This document shows positions 44,257-52,416 of a stretch of DNA of 64,000 bases, one piece after another. Below the pieces are notes generated by a model, which saw only the letters and a program-made list of their open reading frames with translations, was not told the origin of the DNA and ran no database searches. Location of the stretch: contig DAIEGL010000077.1 in NCBI GenBank assembly GCA_027356255.1, positions 1-64,000 of the forward strand, given 5' to 3'. Origin of the DNA: Geobacter sp. (lineage in GTDB: Bacteria > Desulfobacterota > Desulfuromonadia > Geobacterales > Geobacteraceae). Position 1 is the first letter of the stretch. Each line of letters starts with the position of its first letter. The translations under genes were made by a program, and so were the position numbers.

Positions 44257-46122
44257 ATGATCAATTCCTGGATTGAAAGATTCCGGCCTCACAGGGGGCC
44301 GGTACTGCTTCTCATTATAGCTGTGTTCGTTGTTTATGGCCGTATCCTCGGCCATGACTTCATACCCAACTGGGACGACAAGCTTTATGTTACTGATAAT
44401 GCAGACCTGCTGAGTTTTTCCTGGGAAAATATCCGGACGGTATTCAGTAGTTATTATGTCGGCAATTATGCTCCGTTGCAGATGCTCTCTTATATGCTGG
44501 ATTATACGCTTTGGGGGCTTTGGCCCGGCGGCTTCCTGTTCACGAACATTGTCATTCATGTCATGAACGGACTTTTGCTCTACTGGCTCTTTCTGAAATG
44601 GTACGATAATCGGCTGCTGGCGATGATTGGTGCGGCATTCTTTCTGCTCCATCCGGTTCAAGTGGAGTCGGTTGCATGGGTCTCGCAACGCAAAAACCTG
44701 CTTGCCATGTTCTTTTTCCTACTTGCCTGGGAGGAGTACTGCCGTTATCGCGAGGCTGAGGTTGGCAAGGGGAAATTTGCCTATGCCGCATCTGTTGTTG
44801 TCTACGTGCTGTCAGTGCTGGCCAAATCGGCCTCAGTGATCTTTCCTGTGGTTGTCGTTCTTTTTGATCTCTGTTACCCGTCAAAAGACCGCCGTGTTCG
44901 GCTGCTGGACAAGCTCCCGTATATCCTTGCGGCCGGGGTTATTGCTGCCGTTGCCATGCAAAGCCAGATGCCGGATCTGGGCGTATGGGGGCAGGGCGGA
45001 GGTCGGGCGACCGAATATTACGGAGGAAACGCTCTGGCGACCTTTTTTACCATGTTGCCCGTTTTTTGCCGCTACCTTGGCATGCTTGTCTGGCCAACGG
45101 GCCTGAGCGCCGAATATAACCCTCCCATCCATGATTCCCTTGACGCAACCGTTGTTATGGCGGGCTTTCTGCTTGCAGTCATAGCCCTGTTGTCTTTCCG
45201 CCTTTTCAGAGCTGATAGGCGGAAAGGATTTTGGCCATGTTTTTTTCTTATCGCATTTTTGCCTGTATCCCAGATCGTTCCGTTGGTCACCCTGATGAAC
45301 GACCGCTATCTTTATTTTCCGATGATAGCCATTGCCGGGCTCACAGGCGCCGGCGCGGTATTTCTGCACGAGCGTATCGGAATGCATCGGATACGGTTCT
45401 CTCTCCTTCTTGCCTTGCCGCTTATACTGTTGGCGGGTGTTTCCTTTCAACGTGCCTCGGTGTGGCAGAACGAAATAACTCTCTGGCGTGACGCGGTTAG
45501 GAAAAGTCCAAACAAATCAATTACATGGGAAAGGCTTGGCGAAGCAGCCCATCGCTTTCTGCCGGCAACAACGAATGAGGCTCTGTACGCGTACAAGCGA
45601 GCATTGGAGCTAGATCCATCTAGCGATCTGACAAGGTATAACCTTGGCATTTTGTATACCGATATAGGTGAAATTGACAAGGGGTTTGAGACGTTTACCG
45701 CTCTGTTGCAGCATAATCCCAACAATGTTATGGGTTTGGCCGCGCTGGGCGAGATTTTCCAGTACCGGGGGGATTACGACAAAGCTGAAAAGGCTTTCAA
45801 ACGGGCACATGCGGTTCAACCTGAGTCGGTTCAGGTGCTTACCTTGCTCGGCAATCTAGCCCTCATACAGGGGCGCCTGGATCAGGCCCGCGACTACTAC
45901 AGCCAAATCGAAAAACAGAGGAGTAATGATCCGCAAGTAGCATTTCAATTAGCCTGTATAGAGTCTATGGCGGGGCAGGCTGGGGCATCGGTTTTGTGGC
46001 TGGAGCGCTCTTTGCAATGCGGATACCATGATTACAACGCCCTGATGGCGAGTGAGGAGCTGGCACCGATCCGTGCCGATCTTCGCTTTACCGAATTGAT
46101 GCAGCGGTACTTCCCGAAATGA
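44257..46122 (+). CDS. TMTC-like membrane glycosyltransferase with TPR array (copy E)
   Basis: A 621-residue protein and near twin of copy D. Landmarks are GHDFIPNWDDKLYVTDNADLL, NYAPLQMLSYMLDYTLWGLW, GGFLFTNIVIHVMNGLLLYW, FLLHPVQVESVAWVSQRKNLLAMFF, LAKSASVIFPVVVVLFDL and LVTLMNDRYLYFPMIAIAGL. The TPR tail has AYKRALELDPSSDLTRYNLGILYTDIGEIDKGFETF and GDYDKAEKAFKRAHAVQPESVQ. Both D and E carry a GGG(R)ATEYYGG- or GGGRADFYGG-type loop before a conserved LATFxTMLPVFCRYLGMLxWP segment absent from A and C. Confidence 0.82.
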   Translation: MINSWIERFRPHRGPVLLLIIAVFVVYGRILGHDFIPNWDDKLYVTDNADLLSFSWENIRTVFSSYYVGNYAPLQMLSYMLDYTLWGLWPGGFLFTNIVIHVMNGLLLYWLFLKWYDNRLLAMIGAAFFLLHPVQVESVAWVSQRKNLLAMFFFLLAWEEYCRYREAEVGKGKFAYAASVVVYVLSVLAKSASVIFPVVVVLFDLCYPSKDRRVRLLDKLPYILAAGVIAAVAMQSQMPDLGVWGQGGGRATEYYGGNALATFFTMLPVFCRYLGMLVWPTGLSAEYNPPIHDSLDATVVMAGFLLAVIALLSFRLFRADRRKGFWPCFFLIAFLPVSQIVPLVTLMNDRYLYFPMIAIAGLTGAGAVFLHERIGMHRIRFSLLLALPLILLAGVSFQRASVWQNEITLWRDAVRKSPNKSITWERLGEAAHRFLPATTNEALYAYKRALELDPSSDLTRYNLGILYTDIGEIDKGFETFTALLQHNPNNVMGLAALGEIFQYRGDYDKAEKAFKRAHAVQPESVQVLTLLGNLALIQGRLDQARDYYSQIEKQRSNDPQVAFQLACIESMAGQAGASVLWLERSLQCGYHDYNALMASEELAPIRADLRFTELMQRYFPK

Positions 46123-46213
46123 AAGTCGCCCCAGTGTTAGGGGGCATTTCCTGGAAAGACGTTTCTGATTTGTCCCATTTGCTTGCAGGCAAAATGAGTT
46201 ACACAACCTTTTT

Positions 46214-47791
46214 ATGAAAAAAATCAATTCAATTTCGCCAACATATATTGCGCTTTGTTTCGCGTTTCTTTTTTTTATCCAGTCCTTTACTGCCAGTCTC
46301 AATCACTCACTGACGTGGGACGAACCAACCTTTATTTCGGCAGGATACGCCTTCTTGAAAGGTGGCGAGTTCCGCTTCAATCCAGGACACCCCCCCTTGA
46401 TACAGTTTTTGGAAGCAATTCCTCTGTTGACGATGGATTTGCGTTCACCGTCACTGTCGTATGAATATTGGGCGAAATGGGACAATCCGGTCGTGGCATT
46501 GGGAAAGACGTTAATCTTTGAAAGCGGTAACGATCCGGTTCAGATTGCATTTTGGTCGAGATTGCCCATTCTCGTATTGGGGACACTGCTGGTATTTTTC
46601 GTTTTTCTCTGGGGGCGGAATCTGTATGGCGCCTGGTCCGCGCTCGTCGGTACCGCACTCTGTGCGCTATGCCCCAATCTACTTGCACATGCGGGTCTTG
46701 CGACAGCAGACATGGGATGCACCGTATTTTTCTTTGCTTCGTGCTGGTCATTCTGGTTCGCATACAAGAAAAACAAGATATGGGGCTGGATTTTGTGCGG
46801 AACAGTGGCCGGTCTGGCGTTTATCTCAAAATACACTGCACTGGTACTTGTTCCAACTTTCATAGTTGTTGCTGCTGTTGATAGCATTACACACCGCAGC
46901 AGGCCAGTCGTGAAATCGTGGCTGCAAGCATTTCTCATTGTCAGCGTGACTGCCTTTATCGTCGTGGGGCTTTCGTATGGTCCTCGGCCGGGATGGGGTA
47001 TCTATCTCCATAGTCTGCGGGAGATTAACTTGGATAATATACCGGGTTATAAATGGTATCTGCTCGGCAACTTCTCGGCAACCCCCTGGAAGTACTATGC
47101 TCTGGCCGCTTTTGCTTTGAAGACCTCTTTCGGGAGCTTGCTGCTGTTGGTTATAGCTTTAATGACGACACTGAAGAGAGGGGACAATCGTGAAGATCTC
47201 CTTTTTGTGATCTTTCCGGCCTTGATGCTTATAATCGCATCATTTTTCGACCAGACAAATATCGGATTACGTCGCATACTGCCGGCATTGCCTTTATTGT
47301 ACCTTTTTACCAGCCGGATAATGAGCCGCATTCCCATGCGGCTACCTTACACTGCCCTGGTTACCGTTCTTATTTTATGGACAGGTGTCGAAACGATACG
47401 GATTTACCCACACCATCTTTCCTATTTCAGCGCGATGTTTGGCGGTCCACTCAACGGTCCCCAGCTACTTGACGACAGTAACATCGATTGGGGCCAGGAT
47501 CTCCCTTATCTCGCACGCTGGCAACGGCAACATCCGGAGGCCGGAAAAGTGCGCCTTGCATACTTTGGCACAGCCGATCCGCGGGCATACGGTGTTGATG
47601 CCGAGCCGTTCATGATGTCGGAGGGCGAAATGCTCGCCCCACTTCCGGGTACGTACGCCATAAGCTCTCATTTGCTCGTGGGATGCAAGTTATTGGTCCC
47701 AAAGTACGGACCGAGGGTAGATTGGCTGGCTACCTACAAAGTCAGGGATCGGGCCGGATATTCCATATACATCTATCGGTTTCCGCAATAG
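46214..47791 (+). CDS. GT39-like membrane glycosyltransferase 2
   Basis: A 525-residue integral membrane protein, paralogue of the protein at 32657. SLTWDEPTFISAGYAFLKGG gives the acidic D-E motif, GHPPLIQFLEAIPLL matches HPPLSYYINSIPLLF, LAHAGLATADMG matches LAYSGLIVPDMP, FISKYTALVLVP matches LSKFTALLLLP, and NGPQLLDDSNIDWGQDLPYLARW matches the C-terminal block. About eleven helices. It is the last plus-strand gene of the island and is convergent with copy F, with only 19 bases between the stop codons. Predicted polyprenyl-sugar-dependent transferase; acceptor unknown. Confidence 0.82.
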   Translation: MKKINSISPTYIALCFAFLFFIQSFTASLNHSLTWDEPTFISAGYAFLKGGEFRFNPGHPPLIQFLEAIPLLTMDLRSPSLSYEYWAKWDNPVVALGKTLIFESGNDPVQIAFWSRLPILVLGTLLVFFVFLWGRNLYGAWSALVGTALCALCPNLLAHAGLATADMGCTVFFFASCWSFWFAYKKNKIWGWILCGTVAGLAFISKYTALVLVPTFIVVAAVDSITHRSRPVVKSWLQAFLIVSVTAFIVVGLSYGPRPGWGIYLHSLREINLDNIPGYKWYLLGNFSATPWKYYALAAFALKTSFGSLLLLVIALMTTLKRGDNREDLLFVIFPALMLIIASFFDQTNIGLRRILPALPLLYLFTSRIMSRIPMRLPYTALVTVLILWTGVETIRIYPHHLSYFSAMFGGPLNGPQLLDDSNIDWGQDLPYLARWQRQHPEAGKVRLAYFGTADPRAYGVDAEPFMMSEGEMLAPLPGTYAISSHLLVGCKLLVPKYGPRVDWLATYKVRDRAGYSIYIYRFPQ

Positions 47792-47810
47792 TCTTGCCGA
47801 ACTTTACATA

Positions 47811-49427
47811 TCACCAGTCAATCGCCCCCCTCTCGTTTCCTGCGCGCTCGAAGTCGTTGTTTGCTTCTTTCAGTCTCCCCCATGCCTTTAACGCAAGCCC
47901 GCGATGATAAAAATAGACCGGGCGGGGGGACATGGCGATGGCGACATTAAAATCGTTTACCGCTTCTTCATAGCGCCCTGCATGCGATAAAGCGTCCCCC
48001 CGCAAGGCATAAACGTTGTAGATGTCGAGCAGCCCCGCATTTGTGGCAATGTCGATTGCGGTTGTCAAATCATAAATCGCCGCAGGGTAGTTCCCGGTCG
48101 TCAGGTAATACGCCCCACGGTCCTTATACGCTCTTCCTATGGGCTGACCATCTATTACGCGCGACCAGAGGGTTCCCGTATTCTTCCATACATTTATGAG
48201 TCGCAAGGTCGTTCCTGCATAAAACAGGAGCAAGAACGCCAGTGGGACAACGACTAGGTATGGGACGTAACGGTTGGTCGTTCTTCTCGCTTTAGTAAAC
48301 GCCATGGTTATCGCGGCTGCTGCAACGATGCTCGGGAACACTGCGGGAAGATAGGTGAACCGGGCCGCAAAGGCTTGTTCTCCGTTTTGCGTGAAGCCCA
48401 ACACCGGCAATAATGGGAGAACGAAGGCCAGCCAAGTCGCGAGGACCCAATGTCGCTTTCTCCCGAGATAAATACAATAGCAGGAGAAGACGGCAGCAGC
48501 GGCGGTTTTTACAGCAAAGACATAAGGTATCGTCTTTGGAAGCACATAAAAAGGGAGAATTCCCACCGGCCACAATAATAATCTGCCATATTCGAACAGA
48601 CCGTTGCCGGCAATGATGCCCCTTAAGCCATAGGAAAGCTCGCTGCCCGGAACCATTATATCGTCGGCCATGATGATGGTGACGAAGGTCATTGCTGCCG
48701 CGATGATCAGATACGGCACTTTTTCTGCCATGATCCGAAGGAGTTTTCCCTTCCGCATCCTTCCCAAAGGATACCAGTCTGCTACGAGCAGCATTGCCGG
48801 GAGGACGACGCTTACCGACTTTGCCATTAACGACAGGATGAAAAGTACCAGGGAAAAAAGGTACGCACGGGTTGCGTTTCCTTTCTCAACTCCCTCTTTT
48901 ACCTGGGCGTAACGGAGATAGCACAGTATGGCGCCCAATGAGAAAAGCCCGTTCAGGACATCCTTGCGTTCTGTCACCCAGGCAACCGACTCCACCCGCA
49001 GGGGATGGATGCCGAACAGGAGCCCTGCCAGGAGCAGCATTCCCGGGCGGAGGTGTTGGTGCTCCGATGGTGCATACTCTTCCAATCTTTTCCAGAAGAG
49101 CCTATCTGCGATGAGGACAACAAGGAAGGAGTTTATGGCATGAAGCAGGATGTTCGTAAGGTGGTACCCTATCGGTTCCAGCCCCCAGAAACGGTAATCA
49201 ATCGCAAAGGAAATGCTGGTGAGCGGCATCCAGAAGCTGACCGTCGGTTTGGTGAATGCGGCAACGAGAAGATTCCAGTCCAAGTGTCTGATGGCGGTGT
49301 TATAGAGGATGTAGTCAGGATCGTCCCAAAGGACGAAACCGCAGGTGAGTGCCTGCAGATACACTATCAATGTGATCAGAGCCACTGCCAGCGCGATTTT
49401 AAGCGTTCCATTGCTGATAGATTTCAT
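47811..49427 (-). CDS. TMTC-like membrane glycosyltransferase with TPR (copy F)
   Basis: A 538-residue protein, closest to copy A: CGFVLWDDPDYILYNTAIRHLDWN, FWMPLTSISFAIDYRFWG, IGYHLTNILLHAINSFLVVLIADRLF, FGIHPLRVESVAWVTERKDVLNGLF, LMAKSVSVVLPAMLLVADWYPLGR and FAARFTYLPAVFPS. TPR-like tail at about 440-530 (GNYPAAIYDLTTAIDI, GRYEEAVNDFNVAIAM). It lies on the opposite strand from the other copies, so either one copy was inverted or it arose by a separate duplication of copy A. ATG 49427 directly follows an in-frame TTG and lacks a strong ribosome site. Confidence 0.8.
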   Translation of the reverse strand: MKSISNGTLKIALAVALITLIVYLQALTCGFVLWDDPDYILYNTAIRHLDWNLLVAAFTKPTVSFWMPLTSISFAIDYRFWGLEPIGYHLTNILLHAINSFLVVLIADRLFWKRLEEYAPSEHQHLRPGMLLLAGLLFGIHPLRVESVAWVTERKDVLNGLFSLGAILCYLRYAQVKEGVEKGNATRAYLFSLVLFILSLMAKSVSVVLPAMLLVADWYPLGRMRKGKLLRIMAEKVPYLIIAAAMTFVTIIMADDIMVPGSELSYGLRGIIAGNGLFEYGRLLLWPVGILPFYVLPKTIPYVFAVKTAAAAVFSCYCIYLGRKRHWVLATWLAFVLPLLPVLGFTQNGEQAFAARFTYLPAVFPSIVAAAAITMAFTKARRTTNRYVPYLVVVPLAFLLLFYAGTTLRLINVWKNTGTLWSRVIDGQPIGRAYKDRGAYYLTTGNYPAAIYDLTTAIDIATNAGLLDIYNVYALRGDALSHAGRYEEAVNDFNVAIAMSPRPVYFYHRGLALKAWGRLKEANNDFERAGNERGAIDW

Positions 49428-49606
49428 CAAATTTCCCGACTCAGCTCCACAGATGAAGATGTGACATGATTAAACATACCTGATCTGCCAATATATTTCG
49501 ACAGTTTTTCCATGGTGATCAATGGCTGCTCTCCTTTCCGTACATCTTCCTTTTTTATATTCATGTCAGAACGCAGCACGAACTGATAGATGGCCGAAAA
49601 AATGTA

Positions 49607-49633
49607 TTGACATACGCTGCCAACTCTTATAAC
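49607..49633 (+). promoter_or_regulatory. Candidate promoter of the nickel transport operon
   Basis: TTGACA (49607-49612) and TATAAC (49628-49633), 15 bases apart, which is short for sigma-70. It lies 8 bases upstream of the NikR-like operator, so the operator would cover the transcription start. Confidence 0.45.
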
Positions 49634-49640
49634 TATTTCT

Positions 49641-49667
49641 GTGTTACTAAATCAAAAAATGTGACAC
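49641..49667 (+). promoter_or_regulatory. NikR-like operator
   Basis: GTGTTAC (49641-49647), 13 bases, GTGACAC (49661-49667). This matches the deltaproteobacterial NikR consensus GTGTTAC-N13/14-GTAACAC at 13 of 14 half-site positions. It sits 37 bases upstream of the CbiM/NikM start. Consistent with nickel-dependent repression; no nikR gene is in the window. Confidence 0.7.
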
Positions 49668-49703
49668 CACCCCCTTGTAACGATCAATGCGGAGGCTGTA
49701 ACC

Positions 49704-50750
49704 ATGCATATGGCGGACGCGCTTCTTTCCCCGGCAGTTGGCGGGACCATGTGGGCGGCTTCGGCCGGCACCATTGCCTATTGTTCCGCAAAGGTCCGTT
49801 CGGAGCTGGATGACCGCAAGGTACCGCTCATGGGGGTGCTCGGCGCATTCCTCTTTGCCGCTCAGATGATCAACTTCACGATTCCGGCAACCGGCTCCAG
49901 CGGCCATTTGGGTGGCGGTCTCCTGCTGGCGATCCTGCTCGGTCCCCATGCGGCGTTCCTCACCATCGCGTCAGTCCTTGTTGTCCAGGCGCTTTTCTTT
50001 GCCGATGGCGGTCTTCTGGCCCTCGGCTGCAATATATTCAACATGGGTTTTTTCCCCGCTTTCGTCGCTTATCCGTTCGTCTACAAGAAATTACTGGGCA
50101 ATAACCCGAGCCGAATGCGTCTGACGACAGCGACCCTCATTGCCGCCGTTGTCGGGTTGCAATTGGGGCCTTTCGGCGTCGTTCTGGAGACTTTTTTCTC
50201 CGGCATTTCCGCACTGCCGTTCGCCACCTTTGCAATTCTCATGCAGCCGATCCATCTGGCGATCGGGATTGTGGAGGGGGTTGTGACCGTTGCGGTGGTT
50301 TCTTTCGTCTACAAGGCCCGCCCCGAGATCCTGCAGGGCGCTCTTGCCGCGCGTCCCATCGACAACCATCCGCTGCGCAACGTGCTGCTTGCCTTCCTGG
50401 CCGTAGCCATCCTCACCGGCGGAGGCATTTCCCTCTTTGCCTCGAAAAACCCGGACGGTCTTGAATGGGCCATTGCCAAGGTCACGGGGAATGAGGAGCT
50501 GGCAGGACCACGGCAGGGTGTTCACGGCGCATTGGCGGCCATACAGGAAAAATCCGCCTTCCTCCCCGATTATTCGTTTAAAAAGCCCGCTGAGCCGAAG
50601 GATAGGGTGGGGGACCCTGCCCCGGAGAAGAAAAATGAAGCGGAGGACGACCTCGGCACCAGTATGGCCGGTATCGTAGGAACGCTGCTGACCCTGGCGC
50701 TCGCCTTCATCAGCGGCTTTATCCTGAAAAAGCGGAACAAGGCGGTCTGA
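49704..50750 (+). CDS. ECF-type nickel/cobalt transporter substrate-binding subunit, M-N fusion (NikMN/CbiMN)
   Basis: A 348-residue membrane protein. The extreme N-terminus MHMADALLSPAVGG contains the His residues and N-terminal amine that chelate Ni or Co in the M subunit; HLGGGLLLAILLGPHAAFL and ALGCNIFNMGFFPAFV are conserved M-subunit helices. Residues about 225-345 form a PDGLE domain (FASKNPDGLEWAIAKV), the N-component fused in cis, with a final membrane helix and a charged linker. The operator upstream argues for nickel rather than cobalt. The start is fixed by the functional need for MHMADA. Followed by the Q, O and accessory genes. Confidence 0.9.
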   Translation: MHMADALLSPAVGGTMWAASAGTIAYCSAKVRSELDDRKVPLMGVLGAFLFAAQMINFTIPATGSSGHLGGGLLLAILLGPHAAFLTIASVLVVQALFFADGGLLALGCNIFNMGFFPAFVAYPFVYKKLLGNNPSRMRLTTATLIAAVVGLQLGPFGVVLETFFSGISALPFATFAILMQPIHLAIGIVEGVVTVAVVSFVYKARPEILQGALAARPIDNHPLRNVLLAFLAVAILTGGGISLFASKNPDGLEWAIAKVTGNEELAGPRQGVHGALAAIQEKSAFLPDYSFKKPAEPKDRVGDPAPEKKNEAEDDLGTSMAGIVGTLLTLALAFISGFILKKRNKAV

Positions 50751-50791
50751 TGGGCCGGATGCCGGATCTGTCGCCGAATTACCAGAAACAA

Positions 50792-50821
50792 GGGGGAGGG
50801 TCGTTGACTCTCCCCCGTTTT
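50792..50821 (+). terminator. Terminator-like hairpin between the M-N and Q genes
   Basis: GGGGGAGGGTC (50792-50802), loop GTT, GACTCTCCCCC (50806-50816), then GTTTT. The stem has eleven pairs including one G-T. Within an otherwise continuous operon it may lower downstream expression or act as an RNA processing barrier. Confidence 0.7.
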
Positions 50822-50831
50822 GCGAGAGTTT

Positions 50832-51644
50832 ATGCTATCCATTGATGGGGTACTGCTGGATTTCAAACGCTTGGACAGCCTGGCAACGGGCGATTCGGCG
50901 ATCCATCGCCTCGACCCGCGGGCAAAGGTTCTGGTGACCCTCGTCTTCATCGTGACCGTGGTTTCCTTCGGAAGATACGAGCTGACCGCCATGGTTCCCT
51001 TTTTCATCTTTCCGGCGGTAATCATCGGGCTCGGCAATCTGCCGGCCGGCTACATCGCCAGGAAAGTCGCGCTTCTCTGCCCCTTTGCCCTGATAGTCGC
51101 CATATTCAACCCGGTTTTCGACCGGGAGGTGCTTGTGCAACTAGGTCCACTGGCCGTAACCGGCGGCTGGATATCCTGCGCTTCGATCGTGGTCCGGGCC
51201 GCCCTCACCGTCGGGGCCGCCATCATTCTTTTGGCCGTAACCGGCTTTCCCGCCATCTGCCGGGCATTGGAACGGCTGGGGATGCCGCAGGCGTTTGCCG
51301 TGCAGCTCCTTTTCCTTTACCGCTACATCTTCGTCTTGACCGAGGAGGGGGGGCGGGTGTCGAGGGCGCGGGCCCTCCGCTCGTACGGCAACAGGGGTCT
51401 GGGGATGAAAGCCTACGGCTCCCTCCTCGGGAATCTCCTGCTCAGAACCTGGCTGCGGGCAGAGCGCATTCATATGGCCATGCTGGCGCGAGGGTTCACC
51501 GGCGAGTTCCACACACGCCGGGAATTCCGCTTCGGCGGGAGGGAACTCGTCTATTTCCTCGGCTGGTCAGCACTTTTCATCACCTTGCGGCTCCAGAACG
51601 CTCCCCGGCTTCTGGGCGCGCTTGTCACAGGAATATCCCGATGA
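50832..51644 (+). CDS. ECF transporter transmembrane subunit CbiQ/NikQ
   Basis: A 270-residue T component with five to six helices. The conserved HRLDPRAKVLVTLVFIVTVV (about 24-43) and the coupling-helix motifs ERLGMPQAFAVQLLFLYRYIFVL, SRARALRSYG and AERIHMAMLARGFTGEF (the usual Ala-Arg-Gly boxes) are all visible. It transmits ATPase movement from the O subunit to the M subunit. ATG 50832 was chosen over an in-frame TTG at 50820, which lies in the terminator tail. It overlaps the ATPase gene by 4 bases (ATGA). Confidence 0.93.
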   Translation: MLSIDGVLLDFKRLDSLATGDSAIHRLDPRAKVLVTLVFIVTVVSFGRYELTAMVPFFIFPAVIIGLGNLPAGYIARKVALLCPFALIVAIFNPVFDREVLVQLGPLAVTGGWISCASIVVRAALTVGAAIILLAVTGFPAICRALERLGMPQAFAVQLLFLYRYIFVLTEEGGRVSRARALRSYGNRGLGMKAYGSLLGNLLLRTWLRAERIHMAMLARGFTGEFHTRREFRFGGRELVYFLGWSALFITLRLQNAPRLLGALVTGISR

Positions 51645-52390
51645 GCCACCATATTGTTGAGGTAAAGAATCTTCGCCACGTCTACCCCGACGGCACGCCC
51701 GCCCTGCGGGACATATCCTTCAGGATCACCCATGGCGAATCCGTGGCAATCATCGGCGCCAACGGCGCGGGAAAATCGACCCTCCTGCTCCATTTGAACG
51801 GCTATCTGGCCCCGACCTCCGGTGAGATCCGCATCGGCGATTTCCCCATGAGCAAGGCGACCCTGCCGGACATCCGGCGCACCGTGGGGATGGTCTTCCA
51901 GGACCCGGACGATCAGCTCTTCATGCCGACGGTCTATGACGATGTCGCTTTCGGTCCCATGAATCTGGGGATGCCCGGCCCGGATGTGGAGGCGCGGGTA
52001 AGGGACGCGCTCCAGCGAGTGGGGGCGGGGCATCTGCAGGAAAAGGCTCCGTATCACCTTTCCGGGGGCGAGAAGAAACGGGTGGCCATTGCCACGGTTC
52101 TTTCCATGTCCCCGGACATCCTCGTCATGGATGAGCCGACCAACGGGCTCGACCCGTTCGCACGCCGGCAGCTGATGGGACTGCTCAAGGACTTCCACCA
52201 CACCAAGATATTCACCAGCCACGACCTGGACATGGTGCTCGAACTGTGCGAGAGGACGATCATCCTCAACGAGGGGGCGGTCAAGGCCGATGGCCCCACC
52301 CGGGAGATATTCAGGGACGAGGCCCTGCTTGCCGGATGCAGGCTGGAGAAGCCGCTATCCATGCAGGGGTGCCCTGTGTGCGGGAAGTGA
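51641..52390 (+). CDS. ECF transporter ATPase CbiO/NikO
   Basis: A 249-residue ABC ATPase. Walker A GANGAGKST (about 43-51), Q loop VFQDPDDQLFMPTVYDDV (DDQLF is typical of ECF ATPases), signature LSGGEKKRVAIA, Walker B ILVMDEPTNGLDP and the switch His in FTSHDLD are all present. It powers Ni or Co uptake with the Q and M-N subunits. The C-terminus MQGCPVCGK carries a CxxC of unknown meaning. Confidence 0.95.
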   Translation: MSHHIVEVKNLRHVYPDGTPALRDISFRITHGESVAIIGANGAGKSTLLLHLNGYLAPTSGEIRIGDFPMSKATLPDIRRTVGMVFQDPDDQLFMPTVYDDVAFGPMNLGMPGPDVEARVRDALQRVGAGHLQEKAPYHLSGGEKKRVAIATVLSMSPDILVMDEPTNGLDPFARRQLMGLLKDFHHTKIFTSHDLDMVLELCERTIILNEGAVKADGPTREIFRDEALLAGCRLEKPLSMQGCPVCGK

Positions 52391-52416
52391 CCGGTTGACG
52401 AGGGGAGATGAATGAA

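Noticed and set aside
49440-49700. Cobalamin riboswitch upstream of the CbiM-like gene
   Set aside because: The leader is too short and lacks the B12 box; the NikR-like operator explains regulation better.
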